A stretch of DNA of 58,122 nt, taken from assembly GCA_913057975.1 (NCBI GenBank), contig CAJXOQ010000003.1:1-58122 (forward strand), read 5' to 3'. Shown here piece by piece: positions 1-9,074 of this stretch. The position numbers and the translations under genes are program-made. This stretch comes from an uncultured Marinobacter sp. (lineage in GTDB: Bacteria; Pseudomonadota; Gammaproteobacteria; Pseudomonadales; Oleiphilaceae). Each line of letters starts with the position of its first letter. Positions within the stretch are counted from its first letter, which is position 1. A model generated the notes under the pieces. It saw nothing but the letters and a program-made list of their open reading frames with translations. It ran no database searches and was not told the origin of the DNA.

Positions 1-1030
1 ATTCAACGGTGCCGATCGGAGTCTGGAAGGTGCCTTCGCGCAGGGCGGCAGCAACGTCGAACGGATCGGTGGAGCCGGCGGCTTCAATGCCTTCGGCAAC
101 CAGCTGGACAGCGGTGTAGGAGGTCAGAACGAACGGACCGGAGGGATCCTCACCTTTCTCTTCGAACGCTTCAACCAGCGCCTGGTTTTCGGCTTTCTGG
201 TCGAATGCCGGTGGCAGGGTTACCAGCAGGCCTTCAGCGGCTTCGCCGGCGATGGTGTTGATGTCTTTGTTGCCGACGCCTTCCGGGCCCATGAAAGTGG
301 CGTCAAGGTCAGCCTGTTGTGCCTGGCGCAGGATCAAACCAAGTTCCGGGTGGTAGCCGCCATAATAGACGTAGTCCACGTCAGCCTGCCTGAGCTTGGT
401 AACCAGCGATGAAAAGTCCTTGGCACCGGCGGTAATACCTTCAAACATGGCCACTTCAACACCGGCTTCTTCGAGGGTGTCACGAACAGCCGTTGCGATG
501 CCTTCACCGTACTGCTGCTTGTCGTGAACAACGGCGACACGTTCCGGCTTCTGGCTGATCAGGTAGTTGGCGGCGACCGGGCCCTGCATGCTGTCCAGAC
601 CGATGGTACGGAATACCAGTTCATAGCCTCGCTCGGTAATGTCAGGGCTGGTCGATGCTGGCGTCACCATCAGGATGCCTTCATCTTCGTAGATGTCGGA
701 AGCCGGCTGGGTGGAGCTGGAGCACAAGTGGCCGACCACGAAGCGCACGCCTTCGTTGACCATGTTGTTGGCAACGGTGACGGCCTGCTTGGGATCACAA
801 ACGTCGTCCTGTTCAACGGCTACAAGTTTCTCTCCCATAACACCGCCATTGGCATTGATCTGTTCGATCGCCATGCGGGCACCGGAGAATTGCATATCAC
901 CGTACTGGGCGACAGGGCCCGTCATAGGTCCTGCGATGCCTACTTTGATTTCGGCAGCGGCCTGGCCAGCGCCCATAACGGCAATGGATGTTGCAACAGC
1001 GGATACGAGTTTCTTGACTGGTGTTCTCAT
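1..1030 (-). CDS. Branched-chain amino acid ABC transporter substrate-binding protein (LivJ/BraC type), 3' end outside window
   Basis: Periplasmic binding protein that captures leucine/isoleucine/valine-like substrates for a Liv-type ABC importer. The reading frame stays open to the window edge, so about 343 residues are visible and the C-terminus is missing. An N-terminal signal peptide (MRTPVKKLVSAVATSIAVMG, cleavage near GQAAA-E) is followed by the typical IKVGIAGPMTG opening, a cysteine pair framing residues around VCDPKQA and HLCSSSTQPAS, and the VYYGGYHPE segment of type I binding proteins. The ATG at 1028-1030 directly precedes the signal sequence. The permease and ATPase genes would be expected to the left, outside the window. 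The exact substrate cannot be read from sequence alone. Confidence 0.9.
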   Translation of the reverse strand, partial: MRTPVKKLVSAVATSIAVMGAGQAAAEIKVGIAGPMTGPVAQYGDMQFSGARMAIEQINANGGVMGEKLVAVEQDDVCDPKQAVTVANNMVNEGVRFVVGHLCSSSTQPASDIYEDEGILMVTPASTSPDITERGYELVFRTIGLDSMQGPVAANYLISQKPERVAVVHDKQQYGEGIATAVRDTLEEAGVEVAMFEGITAGAKDFSSLVTKLRQADVDYVYYGGYHPELGLILRQAQQADLDATFMGPEGVGNKDINTIAGEAAEGLLVTLPPAFDQKAENQALVEAFEEKGEDPSGPFVLTSYTAVQLVAEGIEAAGSTDPFDVAAALREGTFQTPIGTVE

Positions 1031-1193
1031 TGGGTCTGTCCTGTTTTGTGTCAGGGTTTTTCTTATGTTCTCAGCGATGTAAACAAACACCACACCTGCC
1101 ACCTTGTCAAGCGTGCAGCGTCAGTGAATGTGCCGCAACGTCAAGTTTGTTTTTCCGACAATAGACGAACAAAGTGCATGCCGGCCTGTCGCG

Positions 1194-2144
1194 TCAGGCG
1201 TCAGACTGGTCCACGTCGTCGGTAAAAATCAGTTTCCGGAAACTATCGTGATCCCTCAACTGTTCAAAGCTGGGGTCGACGGAGGCGTCGTCCTTATACG
1301 CCTCAGAGATATTAATCGCCTTTTGCAGCGTCGTCACTGCATCGTCCCAGCGACCGATTTCGGCATAGGCGCAGGCCAGCTGGTAGTGTGCATGACCGTT
1401 TTCAGGGGCCAGTTTCAGGGCGCGCTGGCACAGGCTGATCGCCCACAGTGGCTCCTGCATTTCCAGCACCGCATCGGCCTTGTAACTTAGTGCCTCCACG
1501 TCGTCAGGCCGCAGATCCAGGATCGTATCGTAGGCAGAAATCTTGTTCTGTTGAGAGGTTTCCTGACTGGCCTTCAACCAAAGAGAATGCACTTCGTTGG
1601 TGCGTTCGATCTCGGCCTGGTTCTGATGAATGATGTCGGATTTCTGCTTCAACTGATCTTCGATGAATTCCAGGCGCTTCTCATATTCGACGACCAGTTC
1701 GTTGACCCGCTTCTCGGCGAGGCTGGTGAGCTGGTTGCGCATGTCGCGAATTGAATTCCAGCCAATGACCACGAGAATGGAGGTGGCGCCAGCGATCAGG
1801 TAGAAAAAGTAGGTAACGGTATCGGTGGCGTACGACATGGTTTTGTCGGCCACCGAAAGCTCCTTGTCCACAACCTTTTCAATCAGCTCGGCGCGTGTGT
1901 TCATCATTTCCTTGCGCAGTGCTTTGGTTTCCTCCAGCAGGTACAGCTCGACAAACGGTGTATACATGGGTTCTTCCGCAGTGTCGATTCGTTGCCGCAC
2001 GTCCTCGGCGGTAAGGTTCTCACCCGGCTCCTGGGCCATGGTGAAGGAACTGAATAGCAGTGCGATCAGGCCTGAAGCGAAGAAGGTTGTCAGACGCTTC
2101 CAGGAAGGGCTGTGCAGGAGGGCGTTGGGTGTTCGGGTGTTCAT
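1194..2144 (-). CDS. Membrane-anchored coiled-coil/TPR protein, function unknown
   Basis: A protein of 316 residues if started at the ATG at 2142-2144; the open frame extends 37 codons further, but that extension does not resemble a leader, whereas the chosen start is soon followed by a hydrophobic stretch (FFASGLIALLFSSFTMAQ) like a signal peptide. A second hydrophobic segment (YFFYLIAGATSILVVIGWN) follows, then a charged coiled coil rich in E, K and Q. Near the C-terminus lie TPR-like helices (AISLCQRALKLAPENGHAHY and GRWDDAVTTLQKAI). This suggests a membrane-tethered scaffold with protein-interaction repeats. No enzymatic motif is visible and I do not recognise a named family. It is divergent from the MarR gene that begins at 2352. 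Confidence 0.75.
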   Translation of the reverse strand: MNTRTPNALLHSPSWKRLTTFFASGLIALLFSSFTMAQEPGENLTAEDVRQRIDTAEEPMYTPFVELYLLEETKALRKEMMNTRAELIEKVVDKELSVADKTMSYATDTVTYFFYLIAGATSILVVIGWNSIRDMRNQLTSLAEKRVNELVVEYEKRLEFIEDQLKQKSDIIHQNQAEIERTNEVHSLWLKASQETSQQNKISAYDTILDLRPDDVEALSYKADAVLEMQEPLWAISLCQRALKLAPENGHAHYQLACAYAEIGRWDDAVTTLQKAINISEAYKDDASVDPSFEQLRDHDSFRKLIFTDDVDQSDA

Positions 2145-2351
2145 TGGGCCGTGTCCGTTTTTGCGGAAATTGAACAAGAGGATGACCTTAGCATAGTGGT
2201 TGGCGGAAAAATGCGAAAATTCGTAAAAGGACCGGCAGGTCAGTGCAATACGCACCGATGGGTGTGGGTAGTACTGCTTGCAAAATCAGGAGCAAGGACC
2301 TCTAATAGTTAGTGTTATAAATAATTCGGCAAAACGAAGCGGAGTGGTGCG

Positions 2352-2852
2352 TTGAACAATTATGAAGAGGTTTTGGTGGCGTTGCGCCGGGTGATTCGAG
2401 CAACTGACCTGCATTCCAAACGTCTGAGCAAGCATGCGGGGCTGACGGGGCCGCAATTGCTGATTATGCGCAGCATCCGCGATCTGGGTGAAGTGACTAT
2501 CGGAACCATTGCCGACAAGGTGAGCCTGAGCCAGGCAACCGTGACCACGATTCTTGATCGGCTGGAGCATCGTAAACTGGTTTATCGTGTTCGCAGCACC
2601 CAGGACAAACGCAAGGTTCATGCGCATCTGACGAGTGAGGGGGCGGAAATTCTCTCGCGAGCACCGAACCCGCTTCAGGAAGACTTCACACGGAAGTTTC
2701 AGAGCCTGGCGGAGTGGGAGCAGACCATGATTCTGGCTTCGTTGCAGCGGGTGGCCAATATGATGGACGCCGACGATATTGATGCTGCACCAATGCTCAC
2801 GGTGGGCTCGGTGCTAAAGGATGATGGCTGGAAGGCCGATGACAAGTCCTGA
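2352..2852 (+). CDS. MarR-family transcriptional regulator
   Basis: A winged-helix DNA-binding regulator of 166 residues. The central part has the MarR pattern: helix TGPQLLIMRSI, then GTIADKVSLSQATVTTILDRLE (recognition helix) and the wing VYRVRSTQDKRKVHAHLTSEG with the conserved D-x-R core. The start is a TTG codon preceded by GGAG at 2341-2344, seven bases upstream. MarR proteins usually act as dimers that release DNA on binding a small ligand or on oxidation; the ligand here is unknown. The sequence reminds me of the osmolyte-related EctR/CosR branch, but no ectoine or betaine gene lies in the window to support that. It is divergent from the TPR gene, so it may regulate it. Confidence 0.88.
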   Translation: MNNYEEVLVALRRVIRATDLHSKRLSKHAGLTGPQLLIMRSIRDLGEVTIGTIADKVSLSQATVTTILDRLEHRKLVYRVRSTQDKRKVHAHLTSEGAEILSRAPNPLQEDFTRKFQSLAEWEQTMILASLQRVANMMDADDIDAAPMLTVGSVLKDDGWKADDKS

Positions 2853-2875
2853 GACGATGGCATCGGCTTCAAGGA

Positions 2876-3265
2876 CTATTCCGGCATTTTTGCGGTGATC
2901 TCAATGGATTGGTACCAAGCCGCCAGATCAGAAATTTGTTGATCGGTCAGGTTCTTGGCGACCAAAGACATCATCTCGTGCTCCCGTTTGCCACTGCGAA
3001 AAGCTTTGAGTTGTTTTTCAATATAAATCTGACTTTCGCCCGCCAGGTTGGGTGCGATTGGGATCTTTGCTATCCCGTCCAGGCCGTGGCAGGTTTTGCA
3101 CTGGGTTGCGAGTTTCCGCCCCTCAGCAGGGTCTGCGCCCTGTGCCACTGGGCTCATCGCAAGAAAAGAGGCCAGAACCGTTATTGTTGAATAAGCGGCT
3201 CTGGTTTTTCTGGTCGCATGATGTTTCCAGAGGGCCGGAGGACGCCCACTTGTTTTTGGAATCAT
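2876..3265 (-). CDS. Periplasmic monohaem cytochrome c
   Basis: Small class I cytochrome c (129 residues) with a single CxxCH haem-binding motif (CKTCHG) and a distal region containing the candidate axial methionine in EMMSLVAKNLTDQQI. A signal peptide (STITVLASFLAMSPVAQGAD) directs it to the periplasm. Its start codon overlaps the stop of the upstream quinoprotein-like gene by four bases (3262-3265), so the two are translationally coupled. The likely role is electron acceptor for that dehydrogenase, passing electrons to the respiratory chain. The start used is the first methionine, about 25 residues ahead of the hydrophobic leader core; a later start is possible. Confidence 0.88.
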   Translation of the reverse strand: MIPKTSGRPPALWKHHATRKTRAAYSTITVLASFLAMSPVAQGADPAEGRKLATQCKTCHGLDGIAKIPIAPNLAGESQIYIEKQLKAFRSGKREHEMMSLVAKNLTDQQISDLAAWYQSIEITAKMPE

Positions 3266-4527
3266 GAGCCGGAACCCGTGTAAGCGATTCGGTATACAGC
3301 CCCGGCCAAATCATCCGAAACCAGTAATGAGCCATCTTTCAACTGAGCCACATCGACCGGCCGACCAAGATACTCACCATTTTCATCCAGCCACCCTTCG
3401 GCGAAAGGAACCGTTTCGCCATTCATATTTCCTTCGGCGTCCACCGGCGTGAACATGACCCTTGCTCCGACCGGGACGGTCCTGTTCCATGAGCCATGTT
3501 GCGCTGAGAAAATCCCGCCCTGATATTGCTTCGGAAACATGTTTCCGGTGTAAAACATCATCCCCAGATTGGCCGCATGAGCCGTCGTCTCAGAGACTGG
3601 GAACACCACCTCTACCGGTACTTCATCTCCTTTGTATTCGTTTGTGCGAACATCACCGCCTCCGTACCAGGGATGGCCAAAATGCTGGCCCATGGCGGTC
3701 TGGCGATTGATTTCTCCTGGAGGGATGTCATCGCCCATGCCATCGACCTGATTGTCCGTAAACCACAGTTCGCCGGTATTGGGGTTAAAGTCCTGTCCTA
3801 CAGAGTTGCGGACACCACGTGTGTAGATTTCACGTCCGCTGCCATCCTGATTAACCCGGATAATCCCGCCAATGCCCCACTCACTGAACGTGTCCAGGTG
3901 TTCTTTCGGCGCAACATTGTAGGGTTGTCCGAGCGAGATGTAGAGCTTCCCGTCCGGGCCAATATCGCAGACTCGGGCGGTGTGGTTGTAACTGACGAAC
4001 TGCTCAGGGATCAGCTCGCCCCCTGGGATCACCTCTGAGGCGACAACATCGCCTCCCTCAAAGAAGAACTCCGCAGCCGGATACGCCAGTACCCGGTTTT
4101 GTTCGGCAATGTAGAGCACGCCCGACGGCGAAAAACAGGGACCGTTGGGGACGGACTTGGCCAGCGAAGGTGCGAAATTTTTTACTTCATCGGCCACGCG
4201 GTCTTTATCCCGGTCGGTCATTGCCCAGACTTCGGTTTTACGGGTTCCAACAAACGTAACGACACCCTGGGGGCCAACCGCCATGTGTCGCGCGTCGGGA
4301 ACCAAAGCGTAAAGGCTGATTTCAAACCCTTCGGGAAGTTTTATTTTCTGCAGGGTCTTGCGAATAGCATCGGCGCTGTCGCTTTTCTGGTCGATCACAG
4401 TGAACTCGGCTTTCCCCGTAGTCTGGAAATTGCCAAGCTTCTTGAGAGTATCGTCAGATTGACTGTAGGCGAAGGGGATGAAGGCAAGGCCCGCAGCCAC
4501 GCACAGGATCGAGTTTATTTGGTTCAT
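3262..4527 (-). CDS. PQQ-dependent sugar (sorbosone-type) dehydrogenase-like beta-propeller protein
   Basis: Secreted protein of 421 residues with a signal peptide ending near AYSQSDD. It has the hallmarks of the soluble glucose/L-sorbosone dehydrogenase propeller: KLPEGFEISLYA, a MAVGPQGVVTFVGTR blade, NHTARVCDIGPDGKLYISLG, the RGVRNSVGQDFNP segment containing the Arg used in PQQ enzymes, ELWFTDNQVDGMGDD and WNRTVPVG. Such enzymes oxidise aldoses or aldehydes in the periplasm using PQQ; the substrate here is not known. The overlapping downstream cytochrome c gene fits as electron acceptor. PQQ biosynthesis genes are not in the window. RBS AAGGGAGTGG lies about ten bases before the ATG, just after a pair of hairpins. 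Confidence 0.82.
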   Translation of the reverse strand: MNQINSILCVAAGLAFIPFAYSQSDDTLKKLGNFQTTGKAEFTVIDQKSDSADAIRKTLQKIKLPEGFEISLYALVPDARHMAVGPQGVVTFVGTRKTEVWAMTDRDKDRVADEVKNFAPSLAKSVPNGPCFSPSGVLYIAEQNRVLAYPAAEFFFEGGDVVASEVIPGGELIPEQFVSYNHTARVCDIGPDGKLYISLGQPYNVAPKEHLDTFSEWGIGGIIRVNQDGSGREIYTRGVRNSVGQDFNPNTGELWFTDNQVDGMGDDIPPGEINRQTAMGQHFGHPWYGGGDVRTNEYKGDEVPVEVVFPVSETTAHAANLGMMFYTGNMFPKQYQGGIFSAQHGSWNRTVPVGARVMFTPVDAEGNMNGETVPFAEGWLDENGEYLGRPVDVAQLKDGSLLVSDDLAGAVYRIAYTGSGS

Positions 4528-4545
4528 TGTTCTACCACTCCCTTT

Positions 4546-4594
4546 GACTCGGCGAGTCGGAAGCCGGTGACCCTCGGGTCACCGGTGCTCGGTT
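4546..4594. other. Paired hairpins between lon-like gene and quinoprotein gene
   Basis: Two adjacent inverted repeats lie in the short gap. One is GACTC-ggc-GAGTC at 4546-4558. The other is a 10-bp perfect stem with a two-base loop at 4564-4585 (arms CCGGTGACCC and GGGTCACCGG). On the minus strand there is no U-tract after the large stem; on the plus strand five Ts follow at 4590-4594. They could end the lon-like transcript, or sit in the leader of the quinoprotein mRNA just ahead of its ribosome binding site. Confidence 0.5.
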
Positions 4595-4671
4595 TTTGCT
4601 CATGTCAAAGCGAGTAAAGACAACGGCTGCATAGGCGTCAAGGCAGCCCTGCAGTGGTCAGACCAGTAATA

Positions 4672-7131
4672 TTAATGGACGCTTGATCCCTTGCGGGGTT
4701 TGTTCCCGAAACACACCTGAAACACGTCGTTGTAATGCTTGGCAAAATTCACCGTCAGGCCGTCTTTCAGGTATTCCGGTAGCTCTTTATAATCCCCCCG
4801 GTTTGCCTCCGGCAGAATCAGGTTGGCGATTTTCTGGCGGCGGGCAGCGATGACTTTTTCGCGGATGCCGCCCACGGGTAGTACCTGGCCGGTGAGTGTC
4901 AGTTCGCCGGTCATGGCGATATTCTGCTGTGGCGATTCGCGGCGGGCGATGGACAGCAGGGCGGTGGCCATGGTGACGCCAGCGCTGGGGCCGTCTTTGG
5001 GGGTGGCGCCTTCGGGAACGTGCAGGTGCACGAAGGATTTGTCGAAGAAGGTGGGGTCACCCTTGAATCGTTTAAGGTTTGAAGAGACAAAACTGTAGGC
5101 GATTTCCGCGGACTCTTTCATGACGTCACCCAGTTGTCCGGTGAGTTTGAAACCGCGCTGGCTGCTGTGGACGCGTGAGGCTTCGATGCTCAAGGTCGCG
5201 CCGCCCATGGCGGTCCAGGCCAGGCCGGTGACCACGCCAGTACCTTTCAGGGATTTCTCTTTGCGGAAGGCGGGTTGTCCCAGATAGGTTTGCAGGTCGG
5301 AAACGCCGACTTTTACGGGGTCGTCGGGATTTTCCAGTAATCGAACAATGCCTTTGCGAATGACTTTGTGCAGCAGTTTTTCCAGGCTGCGGACGCCCGC
5401 TTCACGAGCGTAGCCTTCGATGATCTGCTTGATGGCGGCGTCGGTAATGTTCATCTGCTTTTTCAGTAGGCCGGCTCGTTTCAGCAACCGCGGCATCAGG
5501 TGATGCTTGGCGATGTCGAGCTTTTCCTCAGTGATGTAGCCGGATAGCCGGATGACGTCCATGCGGTCCAGCAATGGTCTTGGAACCGTGTCGAGTTGGT
5601 TGGCGGTACAGATGAACAGGACCTTGGACAGATCCATGCGCACGTCCAGATAGTGGTCCAGGAATTCCCGGTTCTGTTCCGGATCCAGGGTTTCCAGCAA
5701 GGCGGAGGCCGGGTCTCCCTGGAAGGAGGCGCCGATCTTGTCGATCTCGTCCAGCATGATCACCGGGTTGGACACCTTCGAGTCTTTCAATGCCTGCACA
5801 AATTTGCCCGGCATGGCGCCGATATAGGTGCGGCGGTGGCCCTTGATCTCGGCTTCATCACGCATGCCGCCCACGCTGAATCGATAGAACTCGCGGCCGA
5901 GGGCGTCGGCGACGGAATGGCCGATGGAGGTTTTGCCCACGCCAGGCGGGCCGACCAGCAAGAGAATGGAGCCGCTGACTTCGCCCTTGAAGGTGCCTTC
6001 GGCCAGGAACTCGACGATACGGTCTTTCACGTCGTCGAGACCATCGTGGTCACGGTCCAGAATGCGGCGGGCTCCGGCCAGATCGAAATGGTCCTCCGAC
6101 GTCATGCCCCAGGGCACCTGGGTCAGCCAATCCAGGTAATTGCGGGTAACGCCGTATTCCGGTGAGCCCTGCTCCAGCACCTGCAGTTTCTGAAGTTCGT
6201 CGTCAAAGCGTTCCTGAACCTGTTCCGGCGGGTTCAAGCTTGCCATGCGCTCGCGGAAGCGTTCAGCATCGGCGGTTTTGTCGTCCTTCGCCATGCCCAG
6301 TTCGCGCTGGATGACCTTGAGTTGTTCTTTCAGGAAGAACTCACGCTGGTGCTTTTGCACCTTCTCGTTCACTTCCTCGCTGATTTCGCTCTGCAGGCGG
6401 GCGACTTCCTGTTCTTTCGCCATCAGCAGAAGTACTTTCTCCATGCGCCTGAGCAGCGGCACGGTATCGAGCACTTCCTGCAGTTCCTGGCCAGGAGCGC
6501 TGGTCATGGAGGCGCCAAAATCCGCCAGGGGAGAGCTGTCATCCGGCCCGAATCGGGAGAGGTATTGCTTCACTTCCTCGCCGTATAGCGGGTTGGTGCG
6601 CAGCAGTTCCTTGATGGAGCTGATGATGGCAAGGGTATAGGCTTTCAATTCGTCTGCGGCTTCTTCCGGTTCGTCCGGGTATTCCACTTCCACCAGGTAG
6701 GGTGGCCGGCGCCGAAGCCATTGAGTAATGCGAAAGCGTTGCAGGCCCTGGGCAATGAACTGGACTTTGCCACTTTCCCCCTGGGCGTGATGGACGCGTA
6801 CGGCGCAGCCTACGGTTTCCAGTTCCTCGCTACCGGGAATGCCCTGCTCGGGGTCGCTGTCCTCCACGAAGCAGATGCCCAGCACCTTGTGGTCGGTTTC
6901 GCCCACGCGCTTGAGGGTTTCCTGCCAGGGGTTCTGGTTAACCACAATTGGCTGCACCTGGGCGGGGAAGAACGGCCTGTTCGACACCGGCAATACGTAC
7001 ATGCGGCGGGGCATCTGCTGTTTTGGCAGTACCAGGCTTTTGCTGTTCTCGTCCTTGCCGATGTACTCGGTCAGGTCTTCTTCGGGAGCATCAAAAGAGT
7101 CGTTGCGGTTGTCGTCGTTCATGCCGTACAC
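4672..7131 (-). CDS. ATP-dependent Lon-family serine protease (AsrA-like paralogue suspected)
   Basis: Cytosolic AAA+ protease of 819 residues that unfolds and degrades damaged and regulatory proteins. Visible in order: a Lon substrate-binding N-domain from about residue 43 (RMYVLPVSNRPFFPAQVQP), a coiled-coil region around 230-320, Walker A GPPGVGKT at 394-401, Walker B VIMLDEID at 457-464, and the protease domain with catalytic Ser716 (KDGPSAG) and Lys759 (GGIREK). E. coli Lon is 784 residues; this one has an acidic N-terminal extension of about 40. The usual neighbours of housekeeping lon (clpPX, hupB) are absent, and the NRPFFP N-domain motif suggests the stress-related AsrA-type paralogue known in Pseudomonas; this is from memory and not tested. 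A start at the fourth codon is equally possible. Confidence 0.93.
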   Translation of the reverse strand: MYGMNDDNRNDSFDAPEEDLTEYIGKDENSKSLVLPKQQMPRRMYVLPVSNRPFFPAQVQPIVVNQNPWQETLKRVGETDHKVLGICFVEDSDPEQGIPGSEELETVGCAVRVHHAQGESGKVQFIAQGLQRFRITQWLRRRPPYLVEVEYPDEPEEAADELKAYTLAIISSIKELLRTNPLYGEEVKQYLSRFGPDDSSPLADFGASMTSAPGQELQEVLDTVPLLRRMEKVLLLMAKEQEVARLQSEISEEVNEKVQKHQREFFLKEQLKVIQRELGMAKDDKTADAERFRERMASLNPPEQVQERFDDELQKLQVLEQGSPEYGVTRNYLDWLTQVPWGMTSEDHFDLAGARRILDRDHDGLDDVKDRIVEFLAEGTFKGEVSGSILLLVGPPGVGKTSIGHSVADALGREFYRFSVGGMRDEAEIKGHRRTYIGAMPGKFVQALKDSKVSNPVIMLDEIDKIGASFQGDPASALLETLDPEQNREFLDHYLDVRMDLSKVLFICTANQLDTVPRPLLDRMDVIRLSGYITEEKLDIAKHHLMPRLLKRAGLLKKQMNITDAAIKQIIEGYAREAGVRSLEKLLHKVIRKGIVRLLENPDDPVKVGVSDLQTYLGQPAFRKEKSLKGTGVVTGLAWTAMGGATLSIEASRVHSSQRGFKLTGQLGDVMKESAEIAYSFVSSNLKRFKGDPTFFDKSFVHLHVPEGATPKDGPSAGVTMATALLSIARRESPQQNIAMTGELTLTGQVLPVGGIREKVIAARRQKIANLILPEANRGDYKELPEYLKDGLTVNFAKHYNDVFQVCFGNKPRKGSSVH

Positions 7132-7334
7132 GCATCCTCCAGGGAATTTGATCCGGGCTGTCGCCCGGGTCCTATTGCCTATGTAACGGCAAAGGGGATT
7201 ATTTCAAGGCAGGTGTGGGTATTTACTGTCTGGGAACTGCGCGGGCGCCAAAACCTTGAATTTCGGCTCTCAGCCCCCACTACCAACAACAATCCGTTAA
7301 TGACATTTCAGGAAAACACTTTCAGGTGCCCTCC

Positions 7335-8204
7335 ATGAGCAATTCGCCATACATTTTTGAAGCCACCATGGACAACTTCCAGCAGGATGTGATGGAAGCG
7401 TCCTCCAAAACGCCCGTATTGATCGATGTCTGGGCGGAGTGGTGCGCGCCCTGTAAGCAATTGATGCCCCTGTTGGAAAAGCTGGCGGAAGAGTACAAGG
7501 GCGGCTTTATGCTGGCCAAGGTAAACGCCGACGAACAGCAGCAACTGACTGGCAGCCTGGGCGTGCGCAGCCTGCCCACTGTGATCCTTGTGAAAGATGG
7601 CCAGGCAGTGGATGGCTTCAATGGTGCATTGCAGGAGAGCGAGATCCGCAAGGTCCTCGACAAGCACATTGAGATACCGGAAGACGAGGAATCGCCTTAC
7701 GATAAGGCCCACAGATTGTGGGAAGAGGGTGACGTAGAGGCGGCGCTGGCCGTGCTGACAGAGATGAATCGTAGTAACCCGGACGACCTGAAAGTATTGA
7801 TCGATCTTGCACAGTTGAAGGCTGAACTCGGTGACCTGGAAACCGCTGAGCAGGTGCTGGACAGCCTGCCGCCGGAAGAAAAGATGCAGCACCAGGCCAA
7901 GCAGCTGGCGGCCCGGCTGAAATTCCTCAGAGCATCAGCCGAGTTGCCCCCCATCCACGAACTGGAAGATGCACTGGATAAAGACCCGAAAGATCCGAAT
8001 GCCCTGCACCTGCTGGCGTTGCATCATATCCTTCAGGAAAACAACGCCGAAGCGATGGAATTGCTGATTCGCCTGATGCGGGTGGACAGCAAGTATAAGG
8101 ATGAGGTGGCGAAGACCACGTTGATCGAGTTGTTCGACAAGCTGGGAAATAACAACCTGGATGTGCGTACCTATCGGCGTAAGCTGTATACGTTGATGCA
8201 CTGA
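7335..8204 (+). CDS. ybbN: Thioredoxin-TPR co-chaperone (YbbN/CnoX type)
   Basis: A thioredoxin fold at the N-terminus (WAEWCAPC, Cys37 and Cys40; cis-proline in RSLPTVIL near residue 81) is followed by an alpha-helical tetratricopeptide-like region (DKAHRLWEEGDVEAALAVL, ELGDLETAEQVLDSLPPEEK). This is the architecture of YbbN/CnoX, which works with DnaK and GroEL and protects substrates from oxidation. The E. coli protein lacks the full CxxC pair, while this one keeps it, so it may retain redox activity. An upstream in-frame GTG exists at 7326; I prefer ATG 7335 because AGGTG lies just before it. The gene is divergent from the Lon-type protease, giving a protein-quality-control pair. Confidence 0.9.
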   Translation: MSNSPYIFEATMDNFQQDVMEASSKTPVLIDVWAEWCAPCKQLMPLLEKLAEEYKGGFMLAKVNADEQQQLTGSLGVRSLPTVILVKDGQAVDGFNGALQESEIRKVLDKHIEIPEDEESPYDKAHRLWEEGDVEAALAVLTEMNRSNPDDLKVLIDLAQLKAELGDLETAEQVLDSLPPEEKMQHQAKQLAARLKFLRASAELPPIHELEDALDKDPKDPNALHLLALHHILQENNAEAMELLIRLMRVDSKYKDEVAKTTLIELFDKLGNNNLDVRTYRRKLYTLMH

Positions 8205-8225
8205 GCTGCCCGAGAAAGTAACGCA

Positions 8226-9074
8226 CTAGCCCCAAATGAACTGAGCCACGCTGTAGTGCCCCTCCCCGGCCAATAAACTGCTCTCGGCCTCGGCTAGGTG
8301 TTTTATGAGCGCACTTTGATGTTGCTTGTGCACAAGTTCATCACATTGGCCGTGGATAACCTGAATCGGAAGGTCGAGATCCTCCGGCAGGAAGGGCCAT
8401 TGGTCGGCAATCAGGCGGGAATCCCGGGCAAATGCCTGGGCTGACTCTGTGGAACCTTGCTGTAATGCTGTTCGAGTGCTTTTTCGGAACGCTTTGTAGA
8501 CAGGCTCTGAAGATAGGTGTTCAGCTTCATCCGGCCCGGTGGCGCTAATTAAAGCGTCCGCTAGAGTGTCGGGGGATGCCGTAAGCGTCTGCAGTTCAAT
8601 GGCGAGTTTGTCCGGGTCTTCGAGTGCAGCTCGCCAGACGTTGGCTGTAAGGTCCGACGCGTAATCAAACGGATTGCTCATCAATGGCACGGCCGGTGTT
8701 GCCGCGACTGTAAGCATTTCTGCCCGTTCCCCAAGATCATGGGCGGTTGCCATGGCGAATACCCCACCTCCGGAAAAGCCGGAAACGGAGAAGCGTTCGA
8801 GGCCAAGGTGGTCAGCCAGCTCGCGCAGGTCAGCCGAGTGTTGGGTAAATCCGTATTCGGCATGAGGCGTTGAGTCACCATAGCTTGGCCGGTCGGGAAC
8901 GATAAGCCGCAGGCCCGAGGAACAGAGATTGCCACTGATATGGGCGAGCTCATGCCGCGAACCCGGAATGCCATGACAGTGGATCCAAACGCCGTTGTCG
9001 CCCGATCCCCCATCTGAATAGCTCAAATTACGACCATCAGACAACTGCAAGTGTCGGGTACCGAAATCAGTCAT
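8226..9074 (-). CDS. Alpha/beta-hydrolase fold protein
   Basis: Protein of 282 residues with a clear alpha/beta-hydrolase layout: oxyanion region HCHGIPGSR (33-40), PDRPSYGDS (60-68), nucleophile elbow GFSGGG with Ser101, acid Asp245 in VIHGQCDELV and His273 in GEGHYS. No signal peptide, so it is probably cytosolic. The substrate is unknown; the family includes esterases, lactonases and haloperoxidase-like enzymes. Its start overlaps by eight bases the end of the LuxR-type regulator gene (9067-10197), so the two are co-transcribed and translationally coupled. A lactone or ester signal acting on the regulator is possible but only a guess. Confidence 0.85.
   Translation of the reverse strand: MTDFGTRHLQLSDGRNLSYSDGGSGDNGVWIHCHGIPGSRHELAHISGNLCSSGLRLIVPDRPSYGDSTPHAEYGFTQHSADLRELADHLGLERFSVSGFSGGGVFAMATAHDLGERAEMLTVAATPAVPLMSNPFDYASDLTANVWRAALEDPDKLAIELQTLTASPDTLADALISATGPDEAEHLSSEPVYKAFRKSTRTALQQGSTESAQAFARDSRLIADQWPFLPEDLDLPIQVIHGQCDELVHKQHQSALIKHLAEAESSLLAGEGHYSVAQFIWG

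Noticed and set aside
524..1225. Plus-strand open frame of 233 codons at the window start
   Set aside because: It is antisense to the LivJ-type binding protein, which has a leader and clear family motifs.
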